64,000 nt of DNA from Pseudoclavibacter sp. RFBB5 (GCF_002931555.1 NZ_PSTZ01000005.1:124001-188000), one strand, 5' to 3'; positions 40,703 to 49,480 are shown, counted from the first letter of the stretch. Made by a program: numbers and translations. Notes: generated from the sequence alone by a model not told the origin.

Positions 40703-41186
40703 GATCGGACCCGCCCTCCGACTCGTCGAGTCCCAGATGCCCGCGAAGCGTGTCCGTCAGCGCCTCGACCTGAGCGAGCTGTTCGGGGGAGAGGGCGTCG
40801 AGGAACAGCTCCTGCACGGCCTTGAGGTGCGGGACCGAGCCGCGGCGGAAGGCGGTCGCCCCTTCTTCGGTGAGGCTGACCACCGACCCGCGCGTGTCCT
40901 CGGGGCACGGGTCGCGGCGCAGCAGCCCGCGCTTCTCCATGCGGCCGAGCTGATGCGAGAGGCGGCTGCGCTCCCAGCCGATTGACGCCGCGAGCTCGGA
41001 GGAGCGCAGTGAGCGCCCCGGCGCCTCGCGCAAGGCGAGCAGCACACCGTAGTCGCCCGTCGACAGTGCGGACTCGCTCTGCATGCGGCTCGCGAGGCGG
41101 GAGTTGAGCACGCCCGTCGTCTCGATGAACCCGCGCCAGACGCGCAGCTCCTCGGCGCTGATCTGCGTTCTCGGCGATGCGTTCAT
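40695..41186 (-). CDS. MarR-family transcriptional regulator
   Basis: A 163-residue winged-helix regulator. The DNA-binding part reads LRSSELAASIGWERSRLSHQ, then LGRMEKRGLLRRDPCPEDTR with the wing Asp-x-Arg, and SVVSLTEEG. A Cys in the wing (DPCPED) could make it redox sensitive, though this is inference. ATG 41186 follows GGAGG. It is divergent from the LLM oxidoreductase gene; two palindromes in the shared promoter region fit its operators. Confidence 0.92.
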   Translation of the reverse strand: MNASPRTQISAEELRVWRGFIETTGVLNSRLASRMQSESALSTGDYGVLLALREAPGRSLRSSELAASIGWERSRLSHQLGRMEKRGLLRRDPCPEDTRGSVVSLTEEGATAFRRGSVPHLKAVQELFLDALSPEQLAQVEALTDTLRGHLGLDESEGGSDLG

Positions 41187-41223
41187 GAGGCCTCCAGGGT
41201 TCGGAATGCCTCCATCATGCCAT

Positions 41224-41243
41224 GTAGTTGACATATCAACTAC
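41224..41243. promoter_or_regulatory. MarR operator 1
   Basis: GTAGTTGACATATCAACTAC: 8-base arms GTAGTTGA and TCAACTAC around CATA. It lies between the divergent marR and LLM oxidoreductase genes and has the TTGA-N4-TCAA core usual for MarR proteins. Confidence 0.75.
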
Positions 41244-41255
41244 CCTGGCGCATGA

Positions 41256-41267
41256 TTGACGCGTCAA
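41256..41267. promoter_or_regulatory. MarR operator 2
   Basis: TTGACGCGTCAA is a perfect palindrome with the same TTGA-N4-TCAA core as operator 1, continued by CTAC on the right as in operator 1. It is 16 bases before the LLM oxidoreductase start codon and overlaps its RBS region. Confidence 0.7.
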
Positions 41268-41282
41268 CTACTTGGAGGAGCC

Positions 41283-42371
41283 ATGAGCACGCAGCAGGGA
41301 ACGCAGATGAGCGCAGTGGATGCAGGCCGGTTCCCGTTCGAGATCGGCCTCAACTCGTTCGGCGACGTGCCGAACGTCAACGGCACGCCCCTGTCGGATG
41401 CCGAGACGGTTCGCCTCCTCGTCGACGAGGCCCGCCTCGCCGAGCAGGTCGGCCTCGACGTCTTCAGCATCGGCGAGCACTACCGCGAGGGCTTCGTCGA
41501 CTCCGCGACCCCCGTGATCCTGGCCGGCATCGCGACCGCGACCGAGCGCATCCGCCTCGGCTCTGCCGTCACCGTGCTCAGCACCAATGACCCCGTTCGC
41601 CTCTACAACGAGTTCTCCACCCTCGACGCGCTCTCGAACGGGCGCGCGCAGATGGTCGTGGGCCGCGCATCCCAGACCCAGTCGTTCCCGCTCTTCGGCT
41701 ACGACATCGCCGACTACGAGCAGCTCTTCGAGGAGAAGCTCGACCTCTTCATGCAGCTGCAGCGCAGCGACTCGGTCACCTGGTCGGGCAGCGTGCGCGC
41801 GCCGCTCGTGAACCAGACGCTGCACCCCACCATGCGCCCCGGCGGCATCCCCACCTGGGTGGGCGTCGGCGGCAGCCCGGACTCGGTCGTGCGCGCCGCC
41901 CGCTACGGCCTGCCGCTCATGCTCGCCATCATCGGCGGGCAGCCCGAGCGCTTCGCCGGCAACGTCGACCTCTACTTCCGGGCGCTCGAGAAGTTCGGGA
42001 TGCCCGCGAACCGGGTCGGCCAGCACGCCCTCGGCCTCGTCGCCGAGACGGACGAGGAAGCCGCCGAGACCTGGTGGGAGTCGTGGAAGCCCATGGTCGA
42101 GATGATGGGGAAGGAGCGCGGCTTCTACCCGCCAACCAAGGAGCGCTACCTCATGGAGCTCGAATCCGGCGCCCTCTTCGTCGGCTCGCCCGACACGGTC
42201 GCCGCGAAGATCGCGCGCATGGTGGAGGTTCTCCGCATCAGCCGCTTCGACCTCAAGTACGACGTCATCGGCCTGCCGACGGAGGCACGCGCCCAGACCA
42301 TCAGCCTGCTCGGCACCGAAGTCGCACCCCGAGTGCGCCGACTGCTCGCGAAGGAGTCCATCAATGTCTGA
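41283..42371 (+). CDS. LLM-class (luciferase-like) flavin-dependent oxidoreductase
   Basis: A 362-residue TIM-barrel flavoprotein. Family strings are VDEARLAEQVGLDVFSIGEH, IRLGSAVTVLSTNDPVRLYN and VGVGGSPDSVVRAARYGLPL. Such enzymes use reduced FMN or F420 to oxidise or reduce small organics. ATG 41283 follows GGAGGAG; upstream in-frame codons run through the operator and are unlikely to be translated. It overlaps the next gene by eight bases and is probably repressed by the divergent MarR protein. Confidence 0.9.
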   Translation: MSTQQGTQMSAVDAGRFPFEIGLNSFGDVPNVNGTPLSDAETVRLLVDEARLAEQVGLDVFSIGEHYREGFVDSATPVILAGIATATERIRLGSAVTVLSTNDPVRLYNEFSTLDALSNGRAQMVVGRASQTQSFPLFGYDIADYEQLFEEKLDLFMQLQRSDSVTWSGSVRAPLVNQTLHPTMRPGGIPTWVGVGGSPDSVVRAARYGLPLMLAIIGGQPERFAGNVDLYFRALEKFGMPANRVGQHALGLVAETDEEAAETWWESWKPMVEMMGKERGFYPPTKERYLMELESGALFVGSPDTVAAKIARMVEVLRISRFDLKYDVIGLPTEARAQTISLLGTEVAPRVRRLLAKESINV

Positions 42372-43134
42372 CCTGCAGCTCGACCCGAGCGACCGCAGCG
42401 AGGCCCTGCCCACCATCGGTATCCTCGGCGCCGGCAAGGTCGGCACCGTGCTCGCCCGCCTCCTCATCGGCAACGGCTACCGGGTGCTCATCTCGGGTTC
42501 CGGGGCGCCGAGCAAGATCGACCTCATCATCGACGTCCTCGTGCCGGGCGCGACCACGGGCACGAGCGCTGAGGTGGCGGCCGCGGCCGACGTCGTCATC
42601 CTGGCCCTGCCACTTGGCAAGGCGCTCCCGCTCGGCGAGCGCGAGACGCTCCCGCTCGACGAGCTGCGGGGCAAGCTCGTCATCGACGCCATGAACTACT
42701 GGTGGGAGATCGACGGCGTGCGCGACGACCTCAACGACCCGACCGTCGCGACGAGCGAGCTCGTGCAGCGGCTCCTCTCCGACTCGCACGTCGTGAAGGC
42801 CTTCAACCACATGGGCTACCACGACCTCGACGAAGGGCCGAAGCCGACCGATGCCCCCGGCAGGCGGGGGATCGGCATCGCGGGTGATGACGATGCCGAC
42901 CTCGCGGCAGCGGCAGCGCTCGTGGATGCGGCCGGCTTCGACCCCGTGCGCGTCGGCACCCTGCACGAGAGCTTCCTGCTGCAACCGGGCAGCGAGCTCT
43001 TCGGCGCGAACTTCCCCGCCGACGAGGTTCGTGCCGCCGCCGCGCGCTTCCCGACCACCGAACGCGGCCTCGAGCTCGCCGCGCAGCGGGCCGAGAACGA
43101 CCGGACGGTACCAGCGGACACCGTGCGAGTCTGA
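42364..43134 (+). CDS. NADPH-dependent F420 reductase-like NAD(P)-binding protein
   Basis: A 256-residue Rossmann protein: IGILGAGKVGTVLARLLIGN (residues 18-37), VVILALPLGKALPL and VVKAFNHMGYHDLDEG. The layout matches the Fno/F420-reductase group, in which VKAFN is conserved. It may supply reduced cofactor to the LLM enzyme encoded just upstream, from which it is translated by overlap. Whether the cofactor is F420 is inference. Confidence 0.82.
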   Translation: MSDLQLDPSDRSEALPTIGILGAGKVGTVLARLLIGNGYRVLISGSGAPSKIDLIIDVLVPGATTGTSAEVAAAADVVILALPLGKALPLGERETLPLDELRGKLVIDAMNYWWEIDGVRDDLNDPTVATSELVQRLLSDSHVVKAFNHMGYHDLDEGPKPTDAPGRRGIGIAGDDDADLAAAAALVDAAGFDPVRVGTLHESFLLQPGSELFGANFPADEVRAAAARFPTTERGLELAAQRAENDRTVPADTVRV

Positions 43135-43230
43135 CCGGACATCAAGCTCCCGCACACCCCGCATCCACGTGCGGATGCTCAACTCGATGCAACGCAATCG
43201 CGTTGATCCGACGAAGCGAAGGAGACCACC

Positions 43231-43413
43231 ATGGTGTTCGAGAACATCGGCGACAAGGCAGCCCAGGCAGCGAACAGCGAGCAGGGCGAGCAGCTCACCG
43301 ACCACGCCTTCGACGCGGCCGGCGACCACGCGGAGACCGCGATCGGCAACCAGCACGACGAGCACATCCAGAAGATGCGTGACGGCGCTGACGCGGCAGT
43401 CGGCAACGAGTAG
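43231..43413 (+). CDS. Rv0909/MT0933-like small protein (antitoxin-type family)
   Basis: A 60-residue, charged, helical protein: FENIGDKAAQAANSEQGEQL, then HAFDAAGDHAETAIGN and KMRDGADAAVGNE. The repeated K/D-A-A pattern resembles the MT0933-type family named as antitoxin of a mycobacterial module. No partner toxin gene is adjacent, so it is a solitary member and an antitoxin role is doubtful. ATG 43231 has AAGGAG upstream. A strong terminator follows. Confidence 0.65.
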   Translation: MVFENIGDKAAQAANSEQGEQLTDHAFDAAGDHAETAIGNQHDEHIQKMRDGADAAVGNE

Positions 43414-43439
43414 CGACGAGCCACTAGCTCGCGCGACAG

Positions 43440-43476
43440 CACAGGAAAGGCCCGCCACCGGCGGGCCTTTCCTGTG
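43440..43476. terminator. Strong bidirectional hairpin terminator
   Basis: A perfect 17-base stem: CACAGGAAAGGCCCGCC (43440-43456), loop ACC, GGCGGGCCTTTCCTGTG (43460-43476). It is 26 bases beyond the small-protein stop at 43413. Confidence 0.8.
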
Positions 43477-43531
43477 TCAGGGCCGCTTCCTGAACGAAGC
43501 ATCCATGATCCTGGGCGTCCCGTGAATCCAT

Positions 43532-43562
43532 TTGACTGACCCCAGACCCAGCCTCATAGGGT
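43532..43562 (+). promoter_or_regulatory. Candidate promoter of the small secreted protein gene
   Basis: TTGACT (43532-43537) is followed after 17 bases by CATAGG, or after 19 by TAGGGT (43557-43562). It is about 70 bases before the ATG at 43630, which has GGAGGAAAC as RBS. Confidence 0.45.
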
Positions 43563-43629
43563 CGAAGACGTCGGGCCACAACCGGCACTCACGCAACATG
43601 CACTCGATGAGCACACTCACGGAGGAAAC

Positions 43630-44157
43630 ATGAAGCTGAAGAACACCGTCACCCTGGCCACATCCATCGTCGTCGCTGGAGCCCTCGGCGTCGCAGGCAG
43701 CACCGCCGCGAACGCCGCCCAAGCACCTGTCGTCACCGCAGCGTCCGCCACCGCCGACAGCGGGGGCTACTCGCAGGAAGCATTCGCCGCAGAAGTCGAA
43801 TACACCGCCTCCCTGAGTGCCGAGGAGCAGGACGCTCGCGTTCAGCAGCTCATGGCAGAGGCGAGCGCCGAAGCAGAGGCCGTCGAAGGCCGCGCCGCGC
43901 TGCCGCTCATCCCGTTCGCGGTCGTCGCGGCCTGCATCGGCTCCGCCGGATACGGCGCCTACTCGACGTACAAGTCCGGCGACCCCGTCGACTTCATCGC
44001 GCAGACCGTGATCGGCTGCATCCCCTTCGGCGCCGCAGCCAAGCCCGTCGTCGTGACCCTCATCAACGCCAACAAGCCGCTCGTCATCTCCGGCCTCAAG
44101 GCGCTCGGCCTCGGCGCGAACTCCGCCATCATCCTGGCCCTCGGCGGCGACAGCTGA
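43630..44157 (+). CDS. Small secreted protein, possibly bacteriocin-like
   Basis: A 175-residue exported protein. A Sec signal peptide (KLKNTVTLATSIVVAGALGV) ends near AANAAQA (about 31). An Ala/Glu-rich helical propeptide-like part (45-92) is followed by a hydrophobic Gly/Ala-rich C-terminal region of about 80 residues with two Cys (VVAACIGSAGYG and TVIGCIPFG), which could form one disulfide, and the end LGLGANSAIILALGGDS. The layout, acidic leader plus amphipathic Gly-rich C-terminus, and a small membrane protein gene 62 bases downstream, is what precursor-plus-immunity pairs look like. I recognise no family, so this is a guess. Confidence 0.7.
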   Translation: MKLKNTVTLATSIVVAGALGVAGSTAANAAQAPVVTAASATADSGGYSQEAFAAEVEYTASLSAEEQDARVQQLMAEASAEAEAVEGRAALPLIPFAVVAACIGSAGYGAYSTYKSGDPVDFIAQTVIGCIPFGAAAKPVVVTLINANKPLVISGLKALGLGANSAIILALGGDS

Positions 44158-44219
44158 GGCAGGTCAGCTGAGAACACGTCCACGTCCGCAGGCGACAACC
44201 ACGAACAGGAGTCCCACTC

Positions 44220-44612
44220 ATGAGCAGCAGCACTGAACAGCGAGACGGCAGCCGACTGGCCGTCACGGCGTCGGCGGTCTTCTTCGGCGGCACCGCCGCC
44301 ACATCCGCCGTGCACAGCACGGCAGGGTGGGCGGATGCGCTCCTCGCGGGTCCGGTCGTGCTCGCGCTGATCCTGCTCGCCGCGACAGCGTGGGTGGCGC
44401 GATCCCGTCCGGCCGCCGCCAGCCGCCGCGCATCCGCGACCTACCTCGGCGTCGCCCTCGTGGCCAGCATCGGGATCGCGGTCGTGCTCGCGCTCACGGG
44501 CGCCGAAGCTGGCCTCCTGCTCTACGCGCTCCCGCTCGGCTCGGCGCTGCAGCTCGCGCAGCTGGCACGCTCCCTCACCGAGGGCCGGGCAGGCCGACCC
44601 GTGAACGGCTGA
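44220..44612 (+). CDS. Small integral membrane protein
   Basis: A 130-residue protein with about four hydrophobic segments: RLAVTASAVFFGGTAATSAV, ALLAGPVVLALILLAATAWV, TYLGVALVASIGIAVVLALT and LLLYALPLGSALQLAQLA. Short Arg-rich loops (ARSRPAAASRRASA) lie between. ATG 44220 follows ACAGGAG. It is probably co-transcribed with the secreted protein gene upstream and could be its partner or immunity protein; there is no direct evidence. Confidence 0.65.
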   Translation: MSSSTEQRDGSRLAVTASAVFFGGTAATSAVHSTAGWADALLAGPVVLALILLAATAWVARSRPAAASRRASATYLGVALVASIGIAVVLALTGAEAGLLLYALPLGSALQLAQLARSLTEGRAGRPVNG

Positions 44613-44642
44613 CGGGCGCGCAGCGGCACGTCGCACGCCCCG

Positions 44643-44696
44643 AACGACAGACTGCGGGCGGTGGAACAGAGGTTCCACCGCCCGCAGTCTGTCGTT
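44643..44696. terminator. Very long perfect hairpin between convergent genes
   Basis: A 25-base stem without mismatch (44643-44667 with 44672-44696, loop AGAG), centred on GCGGGCGGTGGAAC/GTTCCACCGCCCGC. It lies between the membrane protein gene ending at 44612 and the minus-strand surface protein gene ending at 44752, so it terminates both. Confidence 0.85.
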
Positions 44697-44751
44697 GTCT
44701 CCGCGCCAGCTCGTCGCTGTCAGCGAGACGCTGTCAGCGAGACGTTGCCTG

Positions 44752-47700
44752 CTAAACGTTGCCTGCGCGACCTCGCCGGATGAGCGTGAGTGCGGCGCCT
44801 CCTGCGAGGAGCGCGAGCGCCCCGAGGACCCAGGCCAGCGTCGATCCGTCGGCGCCCGTCGCAGCGAGCTCGTCGCCAGCGGCTTCGGATGCATCCGGGC
44901 CGTGCGCCTCACCCGTGCCGTCAGCCTCACCAGAGCCATCAGGGGAGTCGCTCTGCTCAGGATCCGATGGTCCCTCCGTCTCGGAAGGGCCTCCCGGAGC
45001 AGACGTCTCGCCGGGCTCACCGGGCACGCCAGGCTCGCTCGGCCCCGGCGTCTCTCCGGGCCCCGTCGCTTCGATGACCGTCAGCTCGGACACCCGCGAC
45101 AGGCTCACCGCACCGAACGGGTCCGCGGTGCGCACGTACCAGCCGAGCTCGCCGAGGGGCGCATCCGCCCAGCTTGCCGTGAGGGTGGTGCCGCTCGCCA
45201 CGTCCTGGAACGACGCGATCTCGTCGCCCGTGAGGATCTCCGCGGAGAAGGAATCCGTGCCGAGCGTTCGCTCGCCGGGTTCGATCCCCAGGTCCGCGTA
45301 GGCAAGCTCGAACTCCTGCGGCGCATCCGCGAGGCTCGGGTCGTCCGAGTTGTGCACATCCAGCGACGGCGAGTAGGTGCGCACGATCATGCGCTCGCCC
45401 TCGTTGTCGAAGTGCATGAGGCGCAGGAAGCCGAGGCCGCCCTCCGGCAGGCCCTGGTAGTCGAAGAGCATCGAGTGCACCTTGCGGTCCGGGGTTCCGT
45501 CGCCGTTGTCGTCGAACTCGTCGACCCGCGTGAACGCGTCGTGGTAGTGCCCCGAGATGACCATCTTGACGTTCGGGTTCGGCGCGACGATCTCATCCAT
45601 GACGCGCTGGGGGATCTCACCGAGACCGCCGGTCGTCAGCATGAACTCGTGCTGCGCGATCACCGCGACCCGGTCGGGGTGCTCGGCGAGCACCTCGTTC
45701 ATCCACGCGATGCTGTCGTCGTTCGGCAGCCATCCCGTGTAGAGCATGAGGAAGTCGATGCCGCCAGCCGACACCAGGTCGAAGTGGCCGCGGTTGTCCT
45801 CGTAGGAGCCGCCGTACCAGGGGTTGCCCGCGAAGCGCTCCTCCCCGAAGTACTCGCCGTAGTACGAGTAGTCCTCGAGGTCGTTGCCCACGTCGTGGTT
45901 CCCGGCCAGCACGCCGTACGGCAGGCCGGCGTCGTCGAGGCGCTGGTACTCGGGGTCGGCGTTCTCCCACTGGTAGCGCTGGTCGTAGTCGTCGATGATG
46001 TCGCCCGTGTGGAACAGGTACTGCAGGTTCAGCTCCTCGCGCTGCTCCAGCAGGTAGGAGTGCATCGCCTGCTGGTGCTTGTACGGCTCGCCCTCCATCG
46101 TGTTCTCGTTGTAGTACTGCGTGTCCGACTCCCAGGCGAGCGTGAAGTCGTACTCCGAGCGGGGCGTGTCCGCCTCGTTGTTGGGGGTCACGGGCGTCGT
46201 GCGGTCGCTGAGGTTCTCTCCGGCGAAGCCCTCCGAGTGCTGCACGAGCACCTGCACGCTCCCGTCGCGGGCGTACGAGGCCGCAGCCACGGTGCCTTCG
46301 AGGGAGATCTTCTCGTCGTCGGCGGATGCGGTGTGCCGGGTCACCTCGTCCCAGCCGCTCCCGTCCGCTCGCAGGGCGGAGAGGATGACGGTGCCGTCGG
46401 CGTTCGCGGTGCCGTCCCAGCTGACGCGCACCTCCGCATCCTGCTCGCCGTCCCGCAGCGCGACGTCGAAGAGCTGATACGGGAACTCGGCGTTCGAGGT
46501 CACCTCCGCGGTCAGGCCATCGACGCTCGCGAGCTGCTCGAGGGGCTGCCCGGTCGCGACGCTCGTCGGGTCGCGGTCGACGCTGGCCGCGTCGTTCACG
46601 GTTCCAGCTGCCGTCGTGACGCCGCCATCAGCGAGGTCCGCCCGGCGACCCTCGAGGAACGTCACGTCGAGCGCGTCACCGGTCGGGTCCTCGACCTTGG
46701 CCTGCAGCTCCACGCCGCCCGCCTCGACCTCGGCTCCCTCGGCTGGCCAGATCGACGACGAGGAGGGGTGCTCCTCGGGGGTCGTGAACTTGGTGCGCCA
46801 CGTCTCGGCGTTGCCGAGCGCATCCGTCGCCGTCACCTCGACCTCGTGGCCGCCCGCGGGCAGCGTCACCGAGGAGGTGGTGTGCGGCAGCGCGATCGGC
46901 GCGCCGTCGAGGGTCGCGGTGACCTCGCGGACCCCGGACCCGGCGTCGCTCACCTGGGCCTCGATGACGAACTCGCCCTGGTACTCGCCGCCGTCGCGGA
47001 GCTCGGAGGAGACGGTGGGGGCGGTGTTGTCGACCAGCACCTGCCTGGTGACGCTGTCGGTGCCGTCGGTCGCCGAGATCTCGACGGGGCCATCCGCCGC
47101 GCTCGTCGTGTCCCACTGCGTCGAGGCCGCGGCGAACGCGTCGTCCGGCAGGGCGAAGCGCGCGTCGTAGAAGTCGTACTTCCCGGCGCTGTCGCCCATG
47201 GCCAGGCGCAGAGCTGGGTCGTCGTAGCCGATGGGGCGCAGCGTGCGGCCGTCGGGCAGCACGAGGCGCAGGTCCCAGACCGTGAAGTCGTCGTTGTTCT
47301 CGGCCTCGTCGATTTCCGGCGCCTTCTTCGAGCCGGCCCAGATGCTCACCACGAGCTCGTCGCCGAGCTTCGTGTACTCGAGCGGCACGGGCGTGACGAT
47401 GGTCTCCGACCCCTCGTAGATGCCCTGGTCGAAGATCGTGAGCACGTCGTCGCCCACTCGCACGCCGTTCTTGAAGTAGTAGTCGACCCCGGTCGCCTCG
47501 AAGGCGAAGACGGGAGCCCCCTCGAGCGACGGCGACGTCTGCTGCCGCTGCCCGCCGATCGACAGCTCGATCGGGCTCGGGTACCGGTCACCCGCAGCGG
47601 CGATCGTCGTGGTGCCGCCCACGTACTGGCCTTCGTCGACGTTCAACCGCACGGGGGCCGAGCTCGCGCCGGCCACCTGCACCCGCCGCGGCTCAGTGAC

Positions 47701-49344
47701 GACACGGTTGGTGCCGTCCGAGACCGTGACCGTGTACTCGTACCAGCTCTTGCCCGTCAGGTCGGCGACGTTCACCGAGGTCGTGAACATGCCGTCGCCC
47801 GCGTCCGTCAGGTTCAGCTGCACCGGGGTCGCGTCGACGTCGTTGCGGAGCTCGACGGCGACGGTGCGCAGCTGCGTCTCTTCGCTCGCAGCGAAGCGCA
47901 GCTCGAAGTCGGCGGCCGGGTCGATCTCGGCCGCGGTGCGGTCCTCGATGGTGGGCGGCGTCGCATCCGCCGGGACGATCGTGAGCCCGGCCGGCACCTG
48001 GTCGGCCTGCACCGAGCCCGGGGTCGCCGGAGCGAGGTCGAGGAGGTCCTGCTTCGTGAGGTCCGCGGCCGACGTCGTGTAGCGGATGCCCTGATCCGCC
48101 TGCGTGTCATCGGTGCCGGGGGTCACGTTGTAGAACGCCTGGTTGACGGTGTGCCCCGTGTTGGTGGCGATCTCCATGCCGCGGGCTCCGCTGTTCGCCA
48201 TGCCGCCGGAGAAGACCTCGACGAGGTTCTCGCCGAGCGTCAGCTCGGTGCCGAACGTGGCGTTGAACTCGGCATCGCCGAGGTCGTCGTTCTGGCCGTT
48301 CTTCACCCACAGCACGAGGGTCTCGCCGGCGGGGATGCTGACCTCCGCCGGGGTGGCGGGCCAGAGCGCGGACGTGCCGCTGTCCGGGTACAGGTAGGTG
48401 AGGGCATAGTCGCCGAAGCCGATCGCCTCGCTCGACGCGTTGTACACCTCGATGAACTCGTAGCCGTCGCCCGTGCCGACGTTGCTCGAGTCGGGGAGCA
48501 GCTCGGTGATCTGCAGCGGCGACGTCACGACGCTCGCGTCCGGCTGCGGGTCGAAGCCCGGTTCTGGTGGGAGCGTGGGCGTCGGCTCCGTGGGCGTCGG
48601 CTCGGTGGGTTCCGGCTCGGCGGGTTCCTCCTCGCCGTCCTCGGGCGCGCCGGGCTGGAGCGCTTCCGGCACGACCACGCCGGGGGAGCGCTCGGCCTGC
48701 TGCCCGAAGACGTCGAGGCTCAGCTTCGAGGCTTCCTCAGGCACCCGGAAGTGCACGGCGAGGTCCTCGCCCATGGAGTCCTTGGGTGCATGCGACCACG
48801 AGGTCAGCGCCTCGCCGCGGAGCACGCGGATGCCGCGGTCGCCACCGTTCGCCATGCCGGCCTGGCCGGTCACGCGCGCGACCTGGACGCCCGCATCCAC
48901 CCCGTGGTGGTCGCGGAACTCGTCGACGGTGCGGGCCGACGAGTCGACGGCCCCGTTCGCGCTCGTGTAGCTGAGCCAGAGCACGGCGGTCTCGCCCGGC
49001 GCGAGGACAAGCGGCTCCTCGACGCTGAGGGGGACGTCTCGCGACCGGTCGTCCGAGTCGACGTACGAGTACGCGAACGAGTAGCCCTCGGCCGCGAGGT
49101 CGACGGGGGCCGCCGACGTGTTGTGCACTTCGAAGTACTCGAAGTTGTCATCGCCGACGTTGTTCGCGACGATCTCGGTGACGATGATGGCGGACTGGCC
49201 CGCGTCTGCGGGCGACGAGACGGGCGCCGCTGGCAGCCGGCCTGAGACGGCGGCGGACGCGGCGGGGGCCACCGTGAGGACGGCGGCCGCGACGCAGGCG
49301 GTGGTCAGCGCCGCGAGCGGGGCCCTGACGTGGTGGCGTGGCAT
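44752..49344 (-). CDS. Giant wall-anchored metallophosphoesterase with lamin-tail and Ig-like domains
   Basis: A 1530-residue surface protein. A signal peptide ends near APAASAA (about 32). Two lamin-tail domains follow (ITEIVANNVGDDNFEYFEVH near 50; ITELLPDSSNVGTGDGYEFI near 278), then beta-sandwich repeats (STQWDTTSAADGPVEISATD and others, about 650-950). The calcineurin-like phosphoesterase spans about 1080-1300 with HTGDIID, GVLAGNHDVGND, AQHEFML and VISGHYHD; the first metal motif is DTQ in place of DxH, as in some LTD-phosphoesterases. An Ig-like domain and a Pro/Gly/Glu linker lead to sortase motif LAATG (about 1491), a helix and RRGRAGNV. ATG 49344 has GGAGGTG. It probably cleaves extracellular phosphate esters or nucleotides. 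Confidence 0.9.
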   Translation of the reverse strand: MPRHHVRAPLAALTTACVAAAVLTVAPAASAAVSGRLPAAPVSSPADAGQSAIIVTEIVANNVGDDNFEYFEVHNTSAAPVDLAAEGYSFAYSYVDSDDRSRDVPLSVEEPLVLAPGETAVLWLSYTSANGAVDSSARTVDEFRDHHGVDAGVQVARVTGQAGMANGGDRGIRVLRGEALTSWSHAPKDSMGEDLAVHFRVPEEASKLSLDVFGQQAERSPGVVVPEALQPGAPEDGEEEPAEPEPTEPTPTEPTPTLPPEPGFDPQPDASVVTSPLQITELLPDSSNVGTGDGYEFIEVYNASSEAIGFGDYALTYLYPDSGTSALWPATPAEVSIPAGETLVLWVKNGQNDDLGDAEFNATFGTELTLGENLVEVFSGGMANSGARGMEIATNTGHTVNQAFYNVTPGTDDTQADQGIRYTTSAADLTKQDLLDLAPATPGSVQADQVPAGLTIVPADATPPTIEDRTAAEIDPAADFELRFAASEETQLRTVAVELRNDVDATPVQLNLTDAGDGMFTTSVNVADLTGKSWYEYTVTVSDGTNRVVTEPRRVQVAGASSAPVRLNVDEGQYVGGTTTIAAAGDRYPSPIELSIGGQRQQTSPSLEGAPVFAFEATGVDYYFKNGVRVGDDVLTIFDQGIYEGSETIVTPVPLEYTKLGDELVVSIWAGSKKAPEIDEAENNDDFTVWDLRLVLPDGRTLRPIGYDDPALRLAMGDSAGKYDFYDARFALPDDAFAAASTQWDTTSAADGPVEISATDGTDSVTRQVLVDNTAPTVSSELRDGGEYQGEFVIEAQVSDAGSGVREVTATLDGAPIALPHTTSSVTLPAGGHEVEVTATDALGNAETWRTKFTTPEEHPSSSSIWPAEGAEVEAGGVELQAKVEDPTGDALDVTFLEGRRADLADGGVTTAAGTVNDAASVDRDPTSVATGQPLEQLASVDGLTAEVTSNAEFPYQLFDVALRDGEQDAEVRVSWDGTANADGTVILSALRADGSGWDEVTRHTASADDEKISLEGTVAAASYARDGSVQVLVQHSEGFAGENLSDRTTPVTPNNEADTPRSEYDFTLAWESDTQYYNENTMEGEPYKHQQAMHSYLLEQREELNLQYLFHTGDIIDDYDQRYQWENADPEYQRLDDAGLPYGVLAGNHDVGNDLEDYSYYGEYFGEERFAGNPWYGGSYEDNRGHFDLVSAGGIDFLMLYTGWLPNDDSIAWMNEVLAEHPDRVAVIAQHEFMLTTGGLGEIPQRVMDEIVAPNPNVKMVISGHYHDAFTRVDEFDDNGDGTPDRKVHSMLFDYQGLPEGGLGFLRLMHFDNEGERMIVRTYSPSLDVHNSDDPSLADAPQEFELAYADLGIEPGERTLGTDSFSAEILTGDEIASFQDVASGTTLTASWADAPLGELGWYVRTADPFGAVSLSRVSELTVIEATGPGETPGPSEPGVPGEPGETSAPGGPSETEGPSDPEQSDSPDGSGEADGTGEAHGPDASEAAGDELAATGADGSTLAWVLGALALLAGGAALTLIRRGRAGNV

Positions 49345-49480
49345 GGGGGAATGCACCTCCGGGAGCATGTGGGGGACCCGGGGAACCGTATGACTCGCGA
49401 GCAACCGGCCGGTGACCTGAGGTCGATGGCAGGTGACGGGGAGGTTGCCGACCACGTTACCGACGTCTGCTACCGCGCGA

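Noticed and set aside
44695-49245. Open frame of 1516 codons on the plus strand
   Set aside because: It runs antisense to the surface phosphoesterase gene, whose signal peptide, domains and sortase motif are clear. The translation is Arg/Val/His/Asp-rich low complexity, as expected from GC-rich antisense DNA.
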